Shown: positions 53,895 through 63,096 of the stretch, in pieces | Layout: every line of letters begins with the position of its first letter | Position numbering within the stretch: the first letter of the stretch is position 1 | Origin: Bacillus sp. 03113 | Lineage (GTDB): Bacteria; Bacillota; Bacilli; Bacillales; Cytobacillaceae | Reading direction: 5' to 3' | Assembly: GCF_006546985.1 (NCBI RefSeq) | Contig: NZ_VATK01000004.1 | Coordinates: 180,463-244,462 of the forward strand | Length of the DNA stretch: 64,000 bases | Position numbers and translations under genes: made by a program | The notes under the pieces: generated by a model | The model's database searches: none | What the model was told of the DNA's origin: nothing | Seen by the model: the letters and a program-made list of their open reading frames with translations, nothing else

Positions 53895-55586
53895 ATGTTC
53901 TTTCATCAAAATGTTACTACTGTTGGTCAAAGTCTTGTTTTAACTGCATTGGTTTCATTTATCCCTATTTTCTACTTCTTTTGGGCCCTTGCTATTAAAA
54001 GAATGAAAGGTTATATGGCTGGACTGACAACTTTGCTCATTGCGTTGATTATTTCTGTAATCGCTTTCAAAATGCCCGTTCCTATTGCGTTCCTGTCTGC
54101 GTTTCAAGGAGCTGTCTATGGGATGCTGCCGATTGGCTGGATTATTGTTACCTCTGTATTCTTATACAAATTAACAGTCAAAACTGGACAATTCAACATC
54201 ATTAGGAGCTCAGTCGTTTCTATCACAGAAGACCGGCGTTTACAAACTTTGCTTATCGCATTTTCGTTTGGTGCATTTCTAGAAGGCGCTGCTGGCTTTG
54301 GGGCTCCTGTGGCCATTTCCGCGGCTTTATTGGTAGGTTTAGGCTTTAATCCGCTCTATGCAGCTGGTTTATGCTTAATTGCCAATACAGCTCCTGTTGC
54401 TTTTGGAGCAATTGGGATTCCGATTATAGCTGTAGAAGGACCTACGGGCATACCAGCCATGGAAATTTCAAAAATGGTCGGTAGACAATTACCATTCTTA
54501 TCTGTCTTCATCCCATTCTTTTTAATTTTTATTATGGCTGGATTAAAAAAAACATTTGAAATATGGCCTGCTATATTCCTTTCTGGCATTTCATTTGCCA
54601 TTACACAATACATTACCTCAAACTTCCTTGGTCCGGAGCTTCCCGATATTCTTTCCGCCCTTGTGTCCCTAGTTGCCTTAACGATTTTTTTGAAATATTG
54701 GAAACCAAAAGCGATCTTTCGTTTCTCTTCTGAAGAAGAATTTGCAGCAACTGCTGCTACAAATAATGATGTAATAAAAGAGCAAAGATATACAAAAGGA
54801 CAAATCGCAAAAGCTTGGTCCCCATTTGTAGTACTAACAGGATTTATTTCTATATGGGGTATTCCAACGATCAAACTTGCTCTTACTGGGCATTATACTG
54901 GTACAAATTCGATCCTTAAAGGAATAAATGAGTTAGGAAGCCTTTTGACTTTTATGCCAGAGGTACCTTTCCTGCACAATAAAATTATTAATGAAGCAGG
55001 TTCTCCCGTTGCAGCTATCTTTAAGCTTGAAATATTAGGTGCAGCCGGTACAGCTATTTTACTAGCAGCCATCCTCTCCAAATTTATTGTGAAAATCTCA
55101 TGGAATCAATGGTTACAAACGTTAGGTGAAACATTCATTGAATTAGCCTATCCTCTTATTACAATTGGATCCGTTGTAGGCTATGCATATATTGCAAATG
55201 CATCAGGGATGAGCACAGCTTTAGGAATGCTGCTTGCAAAAACTGGAGCACTCTTTCCTTTCTTTTCTCCATTTTTAGGCTGGTTAGGGGTATTGATCAC
55301 AGGCTCTGATACATCTGCAAATCTTTTATTTGGTAATTTACAAAAGATAACGGCAACTTCAGTTGGAATGAATCCAGTTCTTGCTATCGCAGCAAACTCA
55401 TCAGGAGGAGTGACTGGAAAAATGATTTCCCCTCAATCCATCGCAGTTGCTTGCGCTGCTGTTGGACTTGCCGGAAAAGAATCCGAATTATTCAGATTTA
55501 CAATCAAACACAGCTTATTTCTTCTGCTTCTAATTGCCATTATTACCTTTTTGCAAAGCAATATACTTTCATGGATGGTACCTTAA
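53895..55586 (+). CDS. lutP: L-lactate permease
   Basis: A 563-residue integral membrane protein of the LctP family that imports L-lactate. It has about 12-14 hydrophobic segments and family segments GAFLEGAAGFGAPVAIS near residue 115 and SDTSANLLFGNLQ near 475. I chose ATG 53895, directly after AAGGAGGAAAC; the longer frame from 53808 has no such site. It is divergent from lutR-lutABC and shares the LutR operator. A strong terminator follows. Confidence 0.94.
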   Translation: MFFHQNVTTVGQSLVLTALVSFIPIFYFFWALAIKRMKGYMAGLTTLLIALIISVIAFKMPVPIAFLSAFQGAVYGMLPIGWIIVTSVFLYKLTVKTGQFNIIRSSVVSITEDRRLQTLLIAFSFGAFLEGAAGFGAPVAISAALLVGLGFNPLYAAGLCLIANTAPVAFGAIGIPIIAVEGPTGIPAMEISKMVGRQLPFLSVFIPFFLIFIMAGLKKTFEIWPAIFLSGISFAITQYITSNFLGPELPDILSALVSLVALTIFLKYWKPKAIFRFSSEEEFAATAATNNDVIKEQRYTKGQIAKAWSPFVVLTGFISIWGIPTIKLALTGHYTGTNSILKGINELGSLLTFMPEVPFLHNKIINEAGSPVAAIFKLEILGAAGTAILLAAILSKFIVKISWNQWLQTLGETFIELAYPLITIGSVVGYAYIANASGMSTALGMLLAKTGALFPFFSPFLGWLGVLITGSDTSANLLFGNLQKITATSVGMNPVLAIAANSSGGVTGKMISPQSIAVACAAVGLAGKESELFRFTIKHSLFLLLLIAIITFLQSNILSWMVP

Positions 55587-55601
55587 ACAGAAGAAAAAAT
55601 T

Positions 55602-55642
55602 AGAGTGACTAAAAGACATGTAGCTTTCAGTCACTCTTTTTT
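55602..55642 (+). terminator. lutP terminator
   Basis: AGAGTGACT / AGTCACTCT, 18-base loop, then TTTTTTC. Confidence 0.9.
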
Positions 55643-55755
55643 CTTTAAGGTACTGTCCTAACAGGCTTTCCCTTATATGTCCTATTCTTTTTTGTTTCTT
55701 TACGTTATAATTATGATTTGATCTACTAGTTACTCTAATAAGGAGTTTTTATGTC

Positions 55756-57519
55756 ATGACAATTATTTGCACTACATTAAACGCTAAATATATTCATACA
55801 AACATGGCGATTCGATATTTAAAAGCATTTGCAGCTCCAGAATTTGATATACAGATTTCCGAATATACAATAAAGGATCCCGTAATCAACATTGTTATGG
55901 ACCTTATACAGAAAAATCCATCCGTTATCGGCTTTAGCTGTTACATATGGAATATTGAAGAAACCATAAAAGTCATAAAAATGCTTAAGAAAATTAATCC
56001 AACCATTACTATTGTTGTTGGCGGTCCTGAAGTCTCATATGACATTAATGATTGGATGGAGAGCGTAATTGAATTTGACTTCATCGTTATTGGTGAAGGG
56101 GAACAAACCTTTAAACAGCTGCTTTCCGAATTAGAAGGAGATAAACAGTTTGAGGTTGTTTCAGGTATTGCTTATCGTAAGGAACATCACATTCAAATTA
56201 ATCCTCGGCGAAATAAACTTGATTTAAAGGATCTCCCCTCCCCATTTCGTTTTCAAGAAGACATTCCTCATTTTTCAAAACGTGTTACTTATATTGAAAC
56301 GAGTAGAGGGTGCCCTTTTAGCTGTCAATTTTGCTTATCCTCGATTGAAGTGGGAGTTCGCTATTTTGATCGCGAAAAAATTAAGAAGGATATACGTTAT
56401 TTAATGGATAACGGTGCAAAAACAATTAAATTTGTCGATCGAACCTTTAATATTAGCAGAAGCTATGCCATGGAGATGTTCCAATTTTTAATCGATGAGC
56501 ACCGTCCTGGAACTGTTTTTCAATTTGAAATTACTGCTGATATTATGCGCCCAGAAGTCATTACATTTTTAAATGATAATGCCCCTGCTGGATTGTTCAG
56601 ATTTGAAATTGGCGTACAATCAACCAATGATTATACAAATGAGCTTGTGATGAGGAAACAAAACTTTGAAAAATTAACCAGAACCGTCATGATGGTGAAG
56701 GAAGGAGGAAAAATTGATCAGCATTTAGATCTTATTGCAGGACTTCCTGAAGAGAACTATCACTCCTTCAAAAAAACATTTAATGATGTTTTTGCCATGA
56801 GGCCAGAAGAGCTTCAGCTTGGTTTTTTAAAAATGCTTCGGGGTACAGGCCTTCGAATTCGTGCAAAAGAACATAACTATATTTACATGGATCATTCTCC
56901 TTATGAAATTTTAGGAAATAATGTTTTACCTTTTGAAGATATTATTAGAATAAAACAGGTTGAGGATGTACTTGAGAAATACTGGAATGATCATCGAATG
57001 GATCATACCATTGAGTATCTCGTTACAGAGGTATTTCCAACTCCATTTGATTTCTTCCAAGATTTTGGAGCTTTCTGGGAGAGTCAAGGCTGGTCTAGAA
57101 TTGGCCATCAATTAGAGGACCTATATAAACGCTTGCTTTATTTTTTGCAAGAACAGCAAATACAAGATTTAGATACTATTGAAAGCTTTATGAAATTTGA
57201 TTATCTTTCAAATCAGAAATATAAACCTAGAAAGCCATGGTGGCTGCCATCGATAGGAAAAGAAGAAAGAACGAATATATATAAAAAAGTGATTGACACC
57301 CCGTCTATATTTGGTTCAGATTTTACTCAGTTGCAGCTGCAGGAAAAAGATATTTATAAGCATACAATGCTTGAACAACTTTCCTTCCATATTGATGAAT
57401 ACTATATAAATGGAAAACTAAGGAAGGAACCGACCCTGCTACTAGCCTACTTTGATAGCCAAGAAGCAAAATCCACTTTGTTTCAGTGCGCCTATAAACA
57501 GATAGACAAATCTAGATAA
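55756..57519 (+). CDS. Cobalamin-binding radical SAM protein (DUF4080)
   Basis: A 587-residue protein. The N-terminal domain (about 1-140) is B12-binding-like (IIVGEGEQTFKQLL and VVGGPEVSYD), the middle (about 180-400) a radical SAM barrel with CPFSCQFC (Cys186, Cys190, Cys193), and the C-terminal (about 410-580) a DUF4080-type domain. Such enzymes often methylate unreactive carbon or phosphorus atoms. No neighbour points to a substrate. It does not look like a known tRNA-thiolase. Single gene. Confidence 0.9.
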   Translation: MTIICTTLNAKYIHTNMAIRYLKAFAAPEFDIQISEYTIKDPVINIVMDLIQKNPSVIGFSCYIWNIEETIKVIKMLKKINPTITIVVGGPEVSYDINDWMESVIEFDFIVIGEGEQTFKQLLSELEGDKQFEVVSGIAYRKEHHIQINPRRNKLDLKDLPSPFRFQEDIPHFSKRVTYIETSRGCPFSCQFCLSSIEVGVRYFDREKIKKDIRYLMDNGAKTIKFVDRTFNISRSYAMEMFQFLIDEHRPGTVFQFEITADIMRPEVITFLNDNAPAGLFRFEIGVQSTNDYTNELVMRKQNFEKLTRTVMMVKEGGKIDQHLDLIAGLPEENYHSFKKTFNDVFAMRPEELQLGFLKMLRGTGLRIRAKEHNYIYMDHSPYEILGNNVLPFEDIIRIKQVEDVLEKYWNDHRMDHTIEYLVTEVFPTPFDFFQDFGAFWESQGWSRIGHQLEDLYKRLLYFLQEQQIQDLDTIESFMKFDYLSNQKYKPRKPWWLPSIGKEERTNIYKKVIDTPSIFGSDFTQLQLQEKDIYKHTMLEQLSFHIDEYYINGKLRKEPTLLLAYFDSQEAKSTLFQCAYKQIDKSR

Positions 57520-57524
57520 AAAAA

Positions 57525-57554
57525 TGTGCCCAATATTTTTAAATACTGGGCACA
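57525..57554 (-). terminator. Terminator of the small-gene pair
   Basis: Minus strand TGTGCCCAGTATT / AATATTGGGCACA then TTTTTTT. On the plus strand it may also end the radical-SAM transcript. Confidence 0.85.
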
Positions 57555-57560
57555 ACTTTA

Positions 57561-57710
57561 TTATTCGCAACTTTTTTTCTTACTGGATTGTTTCTTTTTT
57601 TGACTCATAAAAGGCATTTCGAATAATTTATCAGCATTTATATCCCCTAATTCCATTCCTAGCTCTACTTTATGCAAATGATTATTTTGTTTTTCAGCTT
57701 TATTTTTCAT
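57561..57710 (-). CDS. Small basic protein, 49 residues (second of a pair)
   Basis: A 49-residue frame starting MKNKAEKQNNHLHKVELGME and ending in a Lys/Ser-rich tail (KKKQSSKKKSCE) with one Cys. AAGGA lies eight bases before the ATG, overlapping the stop region of the gene at 57722-57871, and a strong terminator follows, so it is very likely real. I do not recognise the family. The highly basic tail suggests binding to nucleic acid or membrane. Spore-protein role is a guess based on the neighbour. Confidence 0.6.
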   Translation of the reverse strand: MKNKAEKQNNHLHKVELGMELGDINADKLFEMPFMSQKKKQSSKKKSCE

Positions 57711-57721
57711 TAAGGTCTTCC

Positions 57722-57871
57722 TTATCGTCCATGTTTTGAGTTTCTGTTTGCAAACTTCATACGATCTTCACCTTGACTAAATTCTGCTGAAAATTCACTT
57801 TCTTGTACATTCTTTTTAGGTGTATGACTATATTTTTCAACCGCATGAAATTCGGCTTTTCGTTTAACCAT
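57722..57871 (-). CDS. Small basic protein, 49 residues (first of a pair)
   Basis: A 49-residue frame starting MVKRKAEFHAVEKYSHTPKK, with AAGGAGGAG before its ATG. The first six residues MVKRKA recall minor small acid-soluble spore proteins such as SspO, and the EFSAEFS segment recalls YfhD-type small proteins, but neither match is strong. It is the first of two 49-residue genes in one unit. Function unknown. Confidence 0.62.
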   Translation of the reverse strand: MVKRKAEFHAVEKYSHTPKKNVQESEFSAEFSQGEDRMKFANRNSKHGR

Positions 57872-57966
57872 ATCTATCTCCTCCTTAGCAAGATAAGATT
57901 AGTTTGTATCATACTGTAGAAAAAATAACATAACCTTTTTGCTTATTTTAGGAAAATTGTTAAGTA

Positions 57967-59325
57967 CTAGCCAATTATGACTCTTTCCTTAGGATAGTGA
58001 TAGTTAACCTTCTTTTCTTTTCCACCAATGATAAATAGAAATGATAAAATACCAACACGGCCAATGAACATTAAAATAATAATAGTTATCTTCCCTGTCA
58101 CAGATAGGTCCGGTGTAATGCCCAAAGATAAGCCTGTCGTTCCAAAAGCTGATGTAACCTCAATAATGATTGCTAGCAAAGAATGATCCTCTGTAATACT
58201 TAACAGCACAACACTAATAAAGCATAATAAGAGAGCCATCATCGTGACTACTAATGATTTAATCAAATCCTCTTCATGAAGTTCTTTCTGAAAAATTTTA
58301 ATTGATCGATTTCCTTTTGCAAAATGGTATAAAAACAGTAGATTTAACGCAAACGTAGTCGTTCTTATTCCTCCACCAACGGAACTTGGAGAAGCACCAA
58401 TAAACATAAGAGCAGACATGACTAATAATGTAGATGGATTAAGTTCACTGATATTCATCGTTGTTAACCCACCATTTCGAGTAGCTGCTGATTGAAATAA
58501 TGAATAAAAAAGGGATTCATCCCATTCTTTATTAACTAAAAAGTGATTAAATTCTAATAAGTAAAAGCAAATCGCACCAACTGCTAATAAAATGAAAAAA
58601 GTTAACGATGTAATCTTTGTAAAAAGAGAAAAATGAAACCTTGCAAGTCTTCTTTTGTTCCCAAACAAAAATTCCTTCGTTTCAATTAGTACTGGAAATC
58701 CGATTGCTCCTAAAGTTAATAATACAATATGAACAAATTGGACAAAATAATCGTTAGCATAGGGAGTTAAAGAAGCCCCTGTTATATCAAAACCTGCATT
58801 TGTAGTTGCATTTACGGAGGCAAATACGCCATGGAAAAAAGCTTCCTGCCAGGTTGGAAAATATTTAAGAAAATAAATACCTAATATAAATGACCCAATA
58901 AGTTCAATCCATAAAATGATGGCAAGAATCGATTTCAATAGTTTCACAAGACCCGATAAATTAAATTGATTTTGGTCCGCCATGATGAGCCTGCGTTCTT
59001 TCAATCCAATCTTTTTACCAACAAGCAGCCAGAAAAAGGTACCTAATGTCATGATTCCAATTCCACCAAACTGAAAAATAAACATGAGGAAAAAAATACC
59101 TGTCGTACTGAATGTATCAGCAGTGCTTACTGTCGTTAAACCTGTAACACTTACTGCACTTACTGCCGTAAATAACGCGTCTAAAAACGTCCACGTTACC
59201 CCATTTTTATGAGTAACCGGCAAACTTAACAAAATCATCGAAATAGAAACGGCTAAAAAATAATAAGTCACAATTATTTGAGCTGGTGATAGCTTTTTTA
59301 ATTTTGAGCCGAGGTTATTTCTCAT
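57967..59325 (-). CDS. ktrD: Potassium channel subunit KtrD
   Basis: A 452-residue integral membrane subunit of the Trk/Ktr/HKT family. The four pore loops with the expected glycines are seen: SVTGLTT near 65, NAGFDITG near 180, RNGGLTT near 300 and GTTGLSLG near 415, on a plan of eight transmembrane segments. Sequence is nearest B. subtilis KtrD. I prefer ATG 59325, behind AAAGGA; TTG 59343 overlaps that site. Its regulatory subunit KtrC is at 4607-5266. Single gene, divergent from ssp. Confidence 0.93.
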   Translation of the reverse strand: MRNNLGSKLKKLSPAQIIVTYYFLAVSISMILLSLPVTHKNGVTWTFLDALFTAVSAVSVTGLTTVSTADTFSTTGIFFLMFIFQFGGIGIMTLGTFFWLLVGKKIGLKERRLIMADQNQFNLSGLVKLLKSILAIILWIELIGSFILGIYFLKYFPTWQEAFFHGVFASVNATTNAGFDITGASLTPYANDYFVQFVHIVLLTLGAIGFPVLIETKEFLFGNKRRLARFHFSLFTKITSLTFFILLAVGAICFYLLEFNHFLVNKEWDESLFYSLFQSAATRNGGLTTMNISELNPSTLLVMSALMFIGASPSSVGGGIRTTTFALNLLFLYHFAKGNRSIKIFQKELHEEDLIKSLVVTMMALLLCFISVVLLSITEDHSLLAIIIEVTSAFGTTGLSLGITPDLSVTGKITIIILMFIGRVGILSFLFIIGGKEKKVNYHYPKERVIIG

Positions 59326-59519
59326 ACAATAAATTCCTTTCAAATTTCTATATTAAAAGATTAGAATACCTTACTGCATAGATCCCTTTATTTCCCCTAC
59401 TTGTAACGAGTCATCCAAATTGGTTAAACATTCCCACAAATAAATAGACAATAGTGAATAATACTATAATCACAGAGATATTAATTCTCTGAAATTTAAT
59501 TGAAAAGGAGCTAAAGAAA

Positions 59520-59714
59520 ATGGCCACAACTAGTAATAAATTACTTGTTCCAGGTATTGAACAATATTTAGACCAAGTGAAATATGAAATTGCTCAAGAA
59601 TTTGGAGTTCAATTAGGCGCAGACACTGCTGCTAGAGCTAACGGATCTGTTGGCGGCGAAATTACAAAAAGGCTCGTTCAACAAGCTCAATCCCAACTTT
59701 CTGGATTAAAATAA
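59520..59714 (+). CDS. ssp: Small acid-soluble spore protein, alpha/beta type
   Basis: A 64-residue SASP that coats spore DNA and protects it from damage. [36 protein letters not shown] is the conserved core (landmarks [11 protein letters not shown], with the GPR protease cut site after the Glu, and GGEITKRLV). AAAGGAG precedes the ATG. AATACTA upstream resembles a sigma-G -10 box, but the -35 is unclear. Among B. subtilis members it is closest to the SspC/SspD type. It proves a spore-forming host. Confidence 0.96.
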   Translation: MATTSNKLLVPGIEQYLDQVKYEIAQEFGVQLGADTAARANGSVGGEITKRLVQQAQSQLSGLK

Positions 59715-59745
59715 TACTGACAAAATTAAATAGATAATGGCTAAA

Positions 59746-59768
59746 GAGTCCGGTTTTTAATCGGACTC
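59746..59768. terminator. Terminator shared by ssp and rsgI
   Basis: GAGTCCG / CGGACTC with a T-rich loop between convergent genes, followed by CTTGTCTTTATT on the plus strand. Confidence 0.7.
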
Positions 59769-61022
59769 CTTGTCTTTATTAGGAGACAGGCTATTTCCAT
59801 TGATTTTTTCTTGTTTTATTTGATCAGTTTGTCCTTTTAGCTCTTGTTTTTGATTACCTTCATTCTGTGAACGATTCTCCGTATTGAGTTTTTCTTCCTT
59901 TGTATCATTACTCTCCGTATTAGTTTCTTTTTGAGCTCGCAACATTTTTTCTTCGTTTGAAATATGATTTTCTTGAACAATTTCTTTTTGTACTGAAACA
60001 CTATCACCAAGCTTCTCTTGCGATTTTTCTACCTCGGTATCCTTATTATTGGCATTCGGAAAGGGGGATTGACTTACACTTTGTTCCATATAATTTTTTT
60101 GATTCACTTGATTATCTGTTCGATCATTTTTTTCTTTAACCCGAATGGTTTCTTTTTTATTTATTTCTTTCACTATTCGTTCTTTTTCAATTACTTTATT
60201 CTTTTTCTCTTCTGAATCTGTTTGTTGGTCATACTTTTTTGCTTTTTGTTCAAATTTTTTCGTTTGTTTCTCATGCTTCTTTATTTCTTGTTTATTTTTT
60301 TGAGATTGTTGTTGTTCATGTTTTTGTGTTTGTTGTTCATGTTTCTGCGTTTGTTGCTCATTGTGTTTCGTTTTTTGTTTATTTTTATCTTTCCATAATC
60401 CTATTGCCATTTTTGATTTGATTGCCTGCTGTCTTTCTTCCTTCGTACCTTCTGATATTTTTACAGGGATATCTTCTTTTCTCAAATCTAATTTTATTTG
60501 ATTTATTGATGTATGTAAGAAAGTTTCATCAGATTTATGTGGATTATGAACTAATACTGCCGTCATACTAATAGATTCTTTCTTCTTTATAAATCCTTGC
60601 CTTTTCATTTCATTCATTATTTTTTTTGTTACCGAGCCTAAATCCTCTTTCTCCCAGGCTTTTATCTGACTAGAAACGATTTGTCCATTCTTATTATACG
60701 GTATGATATCAATAACCTTCATGTTTTTATTTACTGCAACTTCTATTCCAGGATTTACATCAATAGACATATAAGCATACACTTTATTCTCTTGATAAAA
60801 AGGTATTAATAATGACATGCATAATAATAAAAGAGCAGCTGAAATAAAAAGAGGCTTTTTGAACCATGTAAACTTTTGATAATGAGCTGTTACTGGAATA
60901 AATTCAATTTCCTGACCAATTTCATATAGATCACTTGTTAGTCGAGCTTTACAAAATTCACCATTTGCGGTTAAGAGGGTTAAGAAACGTCGATCTTTTT
61001 CTAATATAATTCCTTTTTTCAC
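59757..61022 (-). CDS. rsgI: Anti-sigma-I factor RsgI
   Basis: A 421-residue single-pass membrane anti-sigma factor. The N-terminal RsgI_N domain (about 1-50) should hold SigI; a membrane helix (about 55-75) follows, then an extracellular AYMSIDVNPGIEVAVNK segment (about 82-98) and a PASTA-unlike variable part. Residues about 215-420 are an unusual Gln/Lys/Glu/Asn-rich tract with short repeats such as QQTQKHE, with coiled-coil character. Its ATG overlaps the sigI stop by 4 bases. In related bacteria the outer domain senses surface or polysaccharide signals. Confidence 0.9.
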   Translation of the reverse strand: MKKGIILEKDRRFLTLLTANGEFCKARLTSDLYEIGQEIEFIPVTAHYQKFTWFKKPLFISAALLLLCMSLLIPFYQENKVYAYMSIDVNPGIEVAVNKNMKVIDIIPYNKNGQIVSSQIKAWEKEDLGSVTKKIMNEMKRQGFIKKKESISMTAVLVHNPHKSDETFLHTSINQIKLDLRKEDIPVKISEGTKEERQQAIKSKMAIGLWKDKNKQKTKHNEQQTQKHEQQTQKHEQQQSQKNKQEIKKHEKQTKKFEQKAKKYDQQTDSEEKKNKVIEKERIVKEINKKETIRVKEKNDRTDNQVNQKNYMEQSVSQSPFPNANNKDTEVEKSQEKLGDSVSVQKEIVQENHISNEEKMLRAQKETNTESNDTKEEKLNTENRSQNEGNQKQELKGQTDQIKQEKINGNSLSPNKDKESD

Positions 61023-61759
61023 GTTTCTAACACCCCTTTTATATAATCCTTTAAGTAAATATAATCTCCTGACAGGATCAAGCTAATAGCAACAATGTAT
61101 TTTCGATTTCGTTCAATTGTTTTTCTACTGACTTTTACCTTTTTTTCTAACTTTTTAATCGGCAATTTTTTTGTTTCAAAAAGGTACGTTTGTAAATCCA
61201 GATCATCTGCAATGATTTTCGCAATGCTCATTGCGCTTTTTCTAGCATCTTTATGCTTTGGTGTGTGCTCAACTAACGCTTGAAAGCTTAAATCAAAATG
61301 AAGCAGTAGCTGTGAAAACTTCTTGATTTCTTCTCTTCTTTCTTCAATCTCCAAAATTTTTAAGTATTCTTCAACAGAAAGACTATCTTCAATTGAAACA
61401 GGAGAAGCATCATCTTCTTGATCATTAATGGCTAAGCTCACATTTCGACTTTTTGATTGATATCTTATATAATCAATTACTTTCCTTTTTATAATGACTT
61501 CAGCAAAACTTAATAAAGAACAACCCTTTTGATGATCATATTTCTTAATCGCTTCATGAAAGGCAATCAAACCGATGCTAAATTCATCATCTGATTCATA
61601 AATATATCTCTTGCAAACACTAGAAACGGTTTTAGCAACAAATGGCTGATATTCATTAATTAAATCGTTTAATATATCTACATTATCTTGTTGAATTAAG
61701 GTCAGTTTTTCTTCTAAAGTTAGCTTCCGATCCTTTGATATGATTGAAAAATCGTCCAC
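61019..61759 (-). CDS. sigI: RNA polymerase sigma factor SigI
   Basis: A 246-residue sigma-70-family factor of the SigI branch (heat and cell-envelope stress in B. subtilis). Region 2 with FVAKTVSSVCKRYI, DDEFSIGLIAFHEAI and KRKVIDYIR is evident, and the C-terminal SigI-specific domain ends in KVSRKTIERNRKYI. I chose the GTG 61759, six bases after AAAGAGGTG; an ATG at 61798 in the same frame would put this site inside the gene. First gene of the sigI-rsgI operon. Confidence 0.92.
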   Translation of the reverse strand: MDDFSIISKDRKLTLEEKLTLIQQDNVDILNDLINEYQPFVAKTVSSVCKRYIYESDDEFSIGLIAFHEAIKKYDHQKGCSLLSFAEVIIKRKVIDYIRYQSKSRNVSLAINDQEDDASPVSIEDSLSVEEYLKILEIEERREEIKKFSQLLLHFDLSFQALVEHTPKHKDARKSAMSIAKIIADDLDLQTYLFETKKLPIKKLEKKVKVSRKTIERNRKYIVAISLILSGDYIYLKDYIKGVLET

Positions 61760-61799
61760 CTGTCTCACCTCTTTGCTAACATTAACCAACAGTAACATT

Positions 61800-61925
61800 C
61801 AACCTCTAAACTTTTATAACAAATTGGTGAAATTGGAGGATTACTACTTGTTAATGCCTGACTACGTTTGATTCGATTTACCTTCAGTTGGGTCTCCGAT
61901 GAAGGAAGTTTGATCTACTTATTAT
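61800..61925 (+). repeat. Degenerate repeat-B copy
   Basis: ACCTCTAAACTTTTATAAC and GGATTACTACTTGTTAATGCC recall the distal end of B4/B3 (ACCTCTAAACTTTAGAG, GGATTACTGCCTGTTAATGCG), and GATGAAGGAAGTTTGATCTACTT the proximal end (GATGGAAGTTTCACTTTATCT). The order of parts is rearranged or partly lost. It lies upstream of sigI. Confidence 0.5.
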
Positions 61926-61995
61926 AACATATAGCATTTGGCTATTAGTCAGGAGAAAAAAGGATGTTCTCAGAAGGACATGGAGCTTTCAATTG

Positions 61996-62772
61996 TTATC
62001 TTAAACCTGTATCATTATTTTTTGCTTCAGTACGATGATTCGCAATCAAATATCCTCCTACAGCTAAAAGCAACAATACAAACCAAAATACCAGCTTCCA
62101 CTCTAATGATTCTGGGAAATGTTCGTTTAACAGTCCAATCTTTGGATGCGCTAATGTAAAAACAGCGAGCTTAACGCCTACCCACCCCACTATAAGAAAT
62201 GCAGCTGTTTCAAGTGCAGGCTTTGCGTGAAGCAGTTTAACAAAACGATTTGCCGCAAAGCGCATGATCACTAAACCAATAACTCCCCCCATAAACATAA
62301 CGATAAATTGTCCTCCATCCATTCCTCCTATTTCAAACCAACCGATTGGGCGAAGAGTAATAGCTAAAGCGACAGCTGCTAGCATAGAATCAATGGCAAA
62401 AGCAATATCAGCTAATTCAACTTTTAAAACTGTTATCCAAAAGGAAGATCCTTTATCCTCCTTCTCTTTTTCCATTTTCTTTCGCTTTGCTAATTTCTTA
62501 AATAGATGGTTCCCAGCAATATAAAACAAATATGCAGCTCCTATCGCTTGAACCTGCCACATATCTGTCAGAAAAGTAATTATAAAAAGAGTGAGGAATC
62601 GGAATATAAACGCACCAAGCAATCCGTAAAAAAGAGCTTTTTTCTGTTGATTAGCCGGTAAATGCTTAACCATTACTGCCATTACAACTGCATTATCTGC
62701 TGCCAATATCCCTTCTAAGCCAACTAGAACAAGAAGCACCCATCCATATTCAACAATGATACTAATATCCAT
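61996..62772 (-). CDS. ykoY: TerC-family membrane protein (YkoY-like)
   Basis: A 258-residue integral membrane protein with about seven segments. LEGILAADNAVVMAVMVKHLP near 20-40 and VELADIAFAIDSMLAAVALA near 115 (landmarks ADNAVV and AFAIDS) are the metal-binding TerC motifs. In B. subtilis the YkoY/MeeF-type TerC proteins export manganese, with loading of secreted enzymes, and this gene has a yybP-ykoY Mn riboswitch upstream, which supports a manganese role. AAGGAGGC precedes the ATG. Single gene. Confidence 0.92.
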   Translation of the reverse strand: MDISIIVEYGWVLLVLVGLEGILAADNAVVMAVMVKHLPANQQKKALFYGLLGAFIFRFLTLFIITFLTDMWQVQAIGAAYLFYIAGNHLFKKLAKRKKMEKEKEDKGSSFWITVLKVELADIAFAIDSMLAAVALAITLRPIGWFEIGGMDGGQFIVMFMGGVIGLVIMRFAANRFVKLLHAKPALETAAFLIVGWVGVKLAVFTLAHPKIGLLNEHFPESLEWKLVFWFVLLLLAVGGYLIANHRTEAKNNDTGLR

Positions 62773-62841
62773 TTATTATTTGCCTCCTTAGATTGCTCCC
62801 TTTCTCCCTGCTGGCATTTTTTCATGTCCTAAAACACAAAT

Positions 62842-62956
62842 AGACCTATTGCCACAGGCAAAGGTCTTGCAAAGCATTTATATGCTAATAAAGCCGATGG
62901 TAAATACCATGAAATGACGACTTTATTTTAGGTCACCCTAAAAGCTACTCCCCTTT
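62842..62956 (-). promoter_or_regulatory. yybP-ykoY manganese riboswitch
   Basis: Minus strand AAGGGGAGTAGC starts the element (62945-62956), followed by GGGTGACC, AAAGTCGTCATTTCATGG, CCATCGGCTTTA and the 3' hairpin AGACCTTTGCC-tgt-GGCAATAGGTCT (62842-62866). This order fits the yybP-ykoY family. The last stem is followed by ATTTGTGTTTTAGG, not a strong T-run. Confidence 0.88.
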
Positions 62957-63021
62957 GAAAAGGAATATATGAAATTAATTATATTATAAGATATTATAGC
63001 CTTTTAAATCAACTATTTTTC

Positions 63022-63059
63022 AAAGAGAAAAGGGCTTTTTTGAGCCCTTTTTTCTCTTT
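63022..63059 (-). terminator. glnQ-like gene terminator
   Basis: AAAGAGAAAAGGGCT / AGCCCTTTTTTCTCTTT around a T-rich loop; A-rich on the left, so a U-tract follows on the minus strand. Confidence 0.8.
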
Positions 63060-63060
63060 G

Positions 63061-63096
63061 TCTAACTTCAGGGCTGTTCAAGGCGCTTTCGCTTTT
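63061..63096 (-). repeat. Repeat A9 fragment
   Basis: TCTAACTTCAGGGCTGTTCAAGGCGCTTTCGCTTTTCT: the reverse of the AAGAAAAGCG-AAGCGCCTT start of family A, just downstream of the ABC ATPase stop. Confidence 0.6.

Noticed and set aside
54356..54874. 172-codon open frame on the minus strand
   Set aside because: Antisense shadow of lutP with low-complexity content and no start signal.
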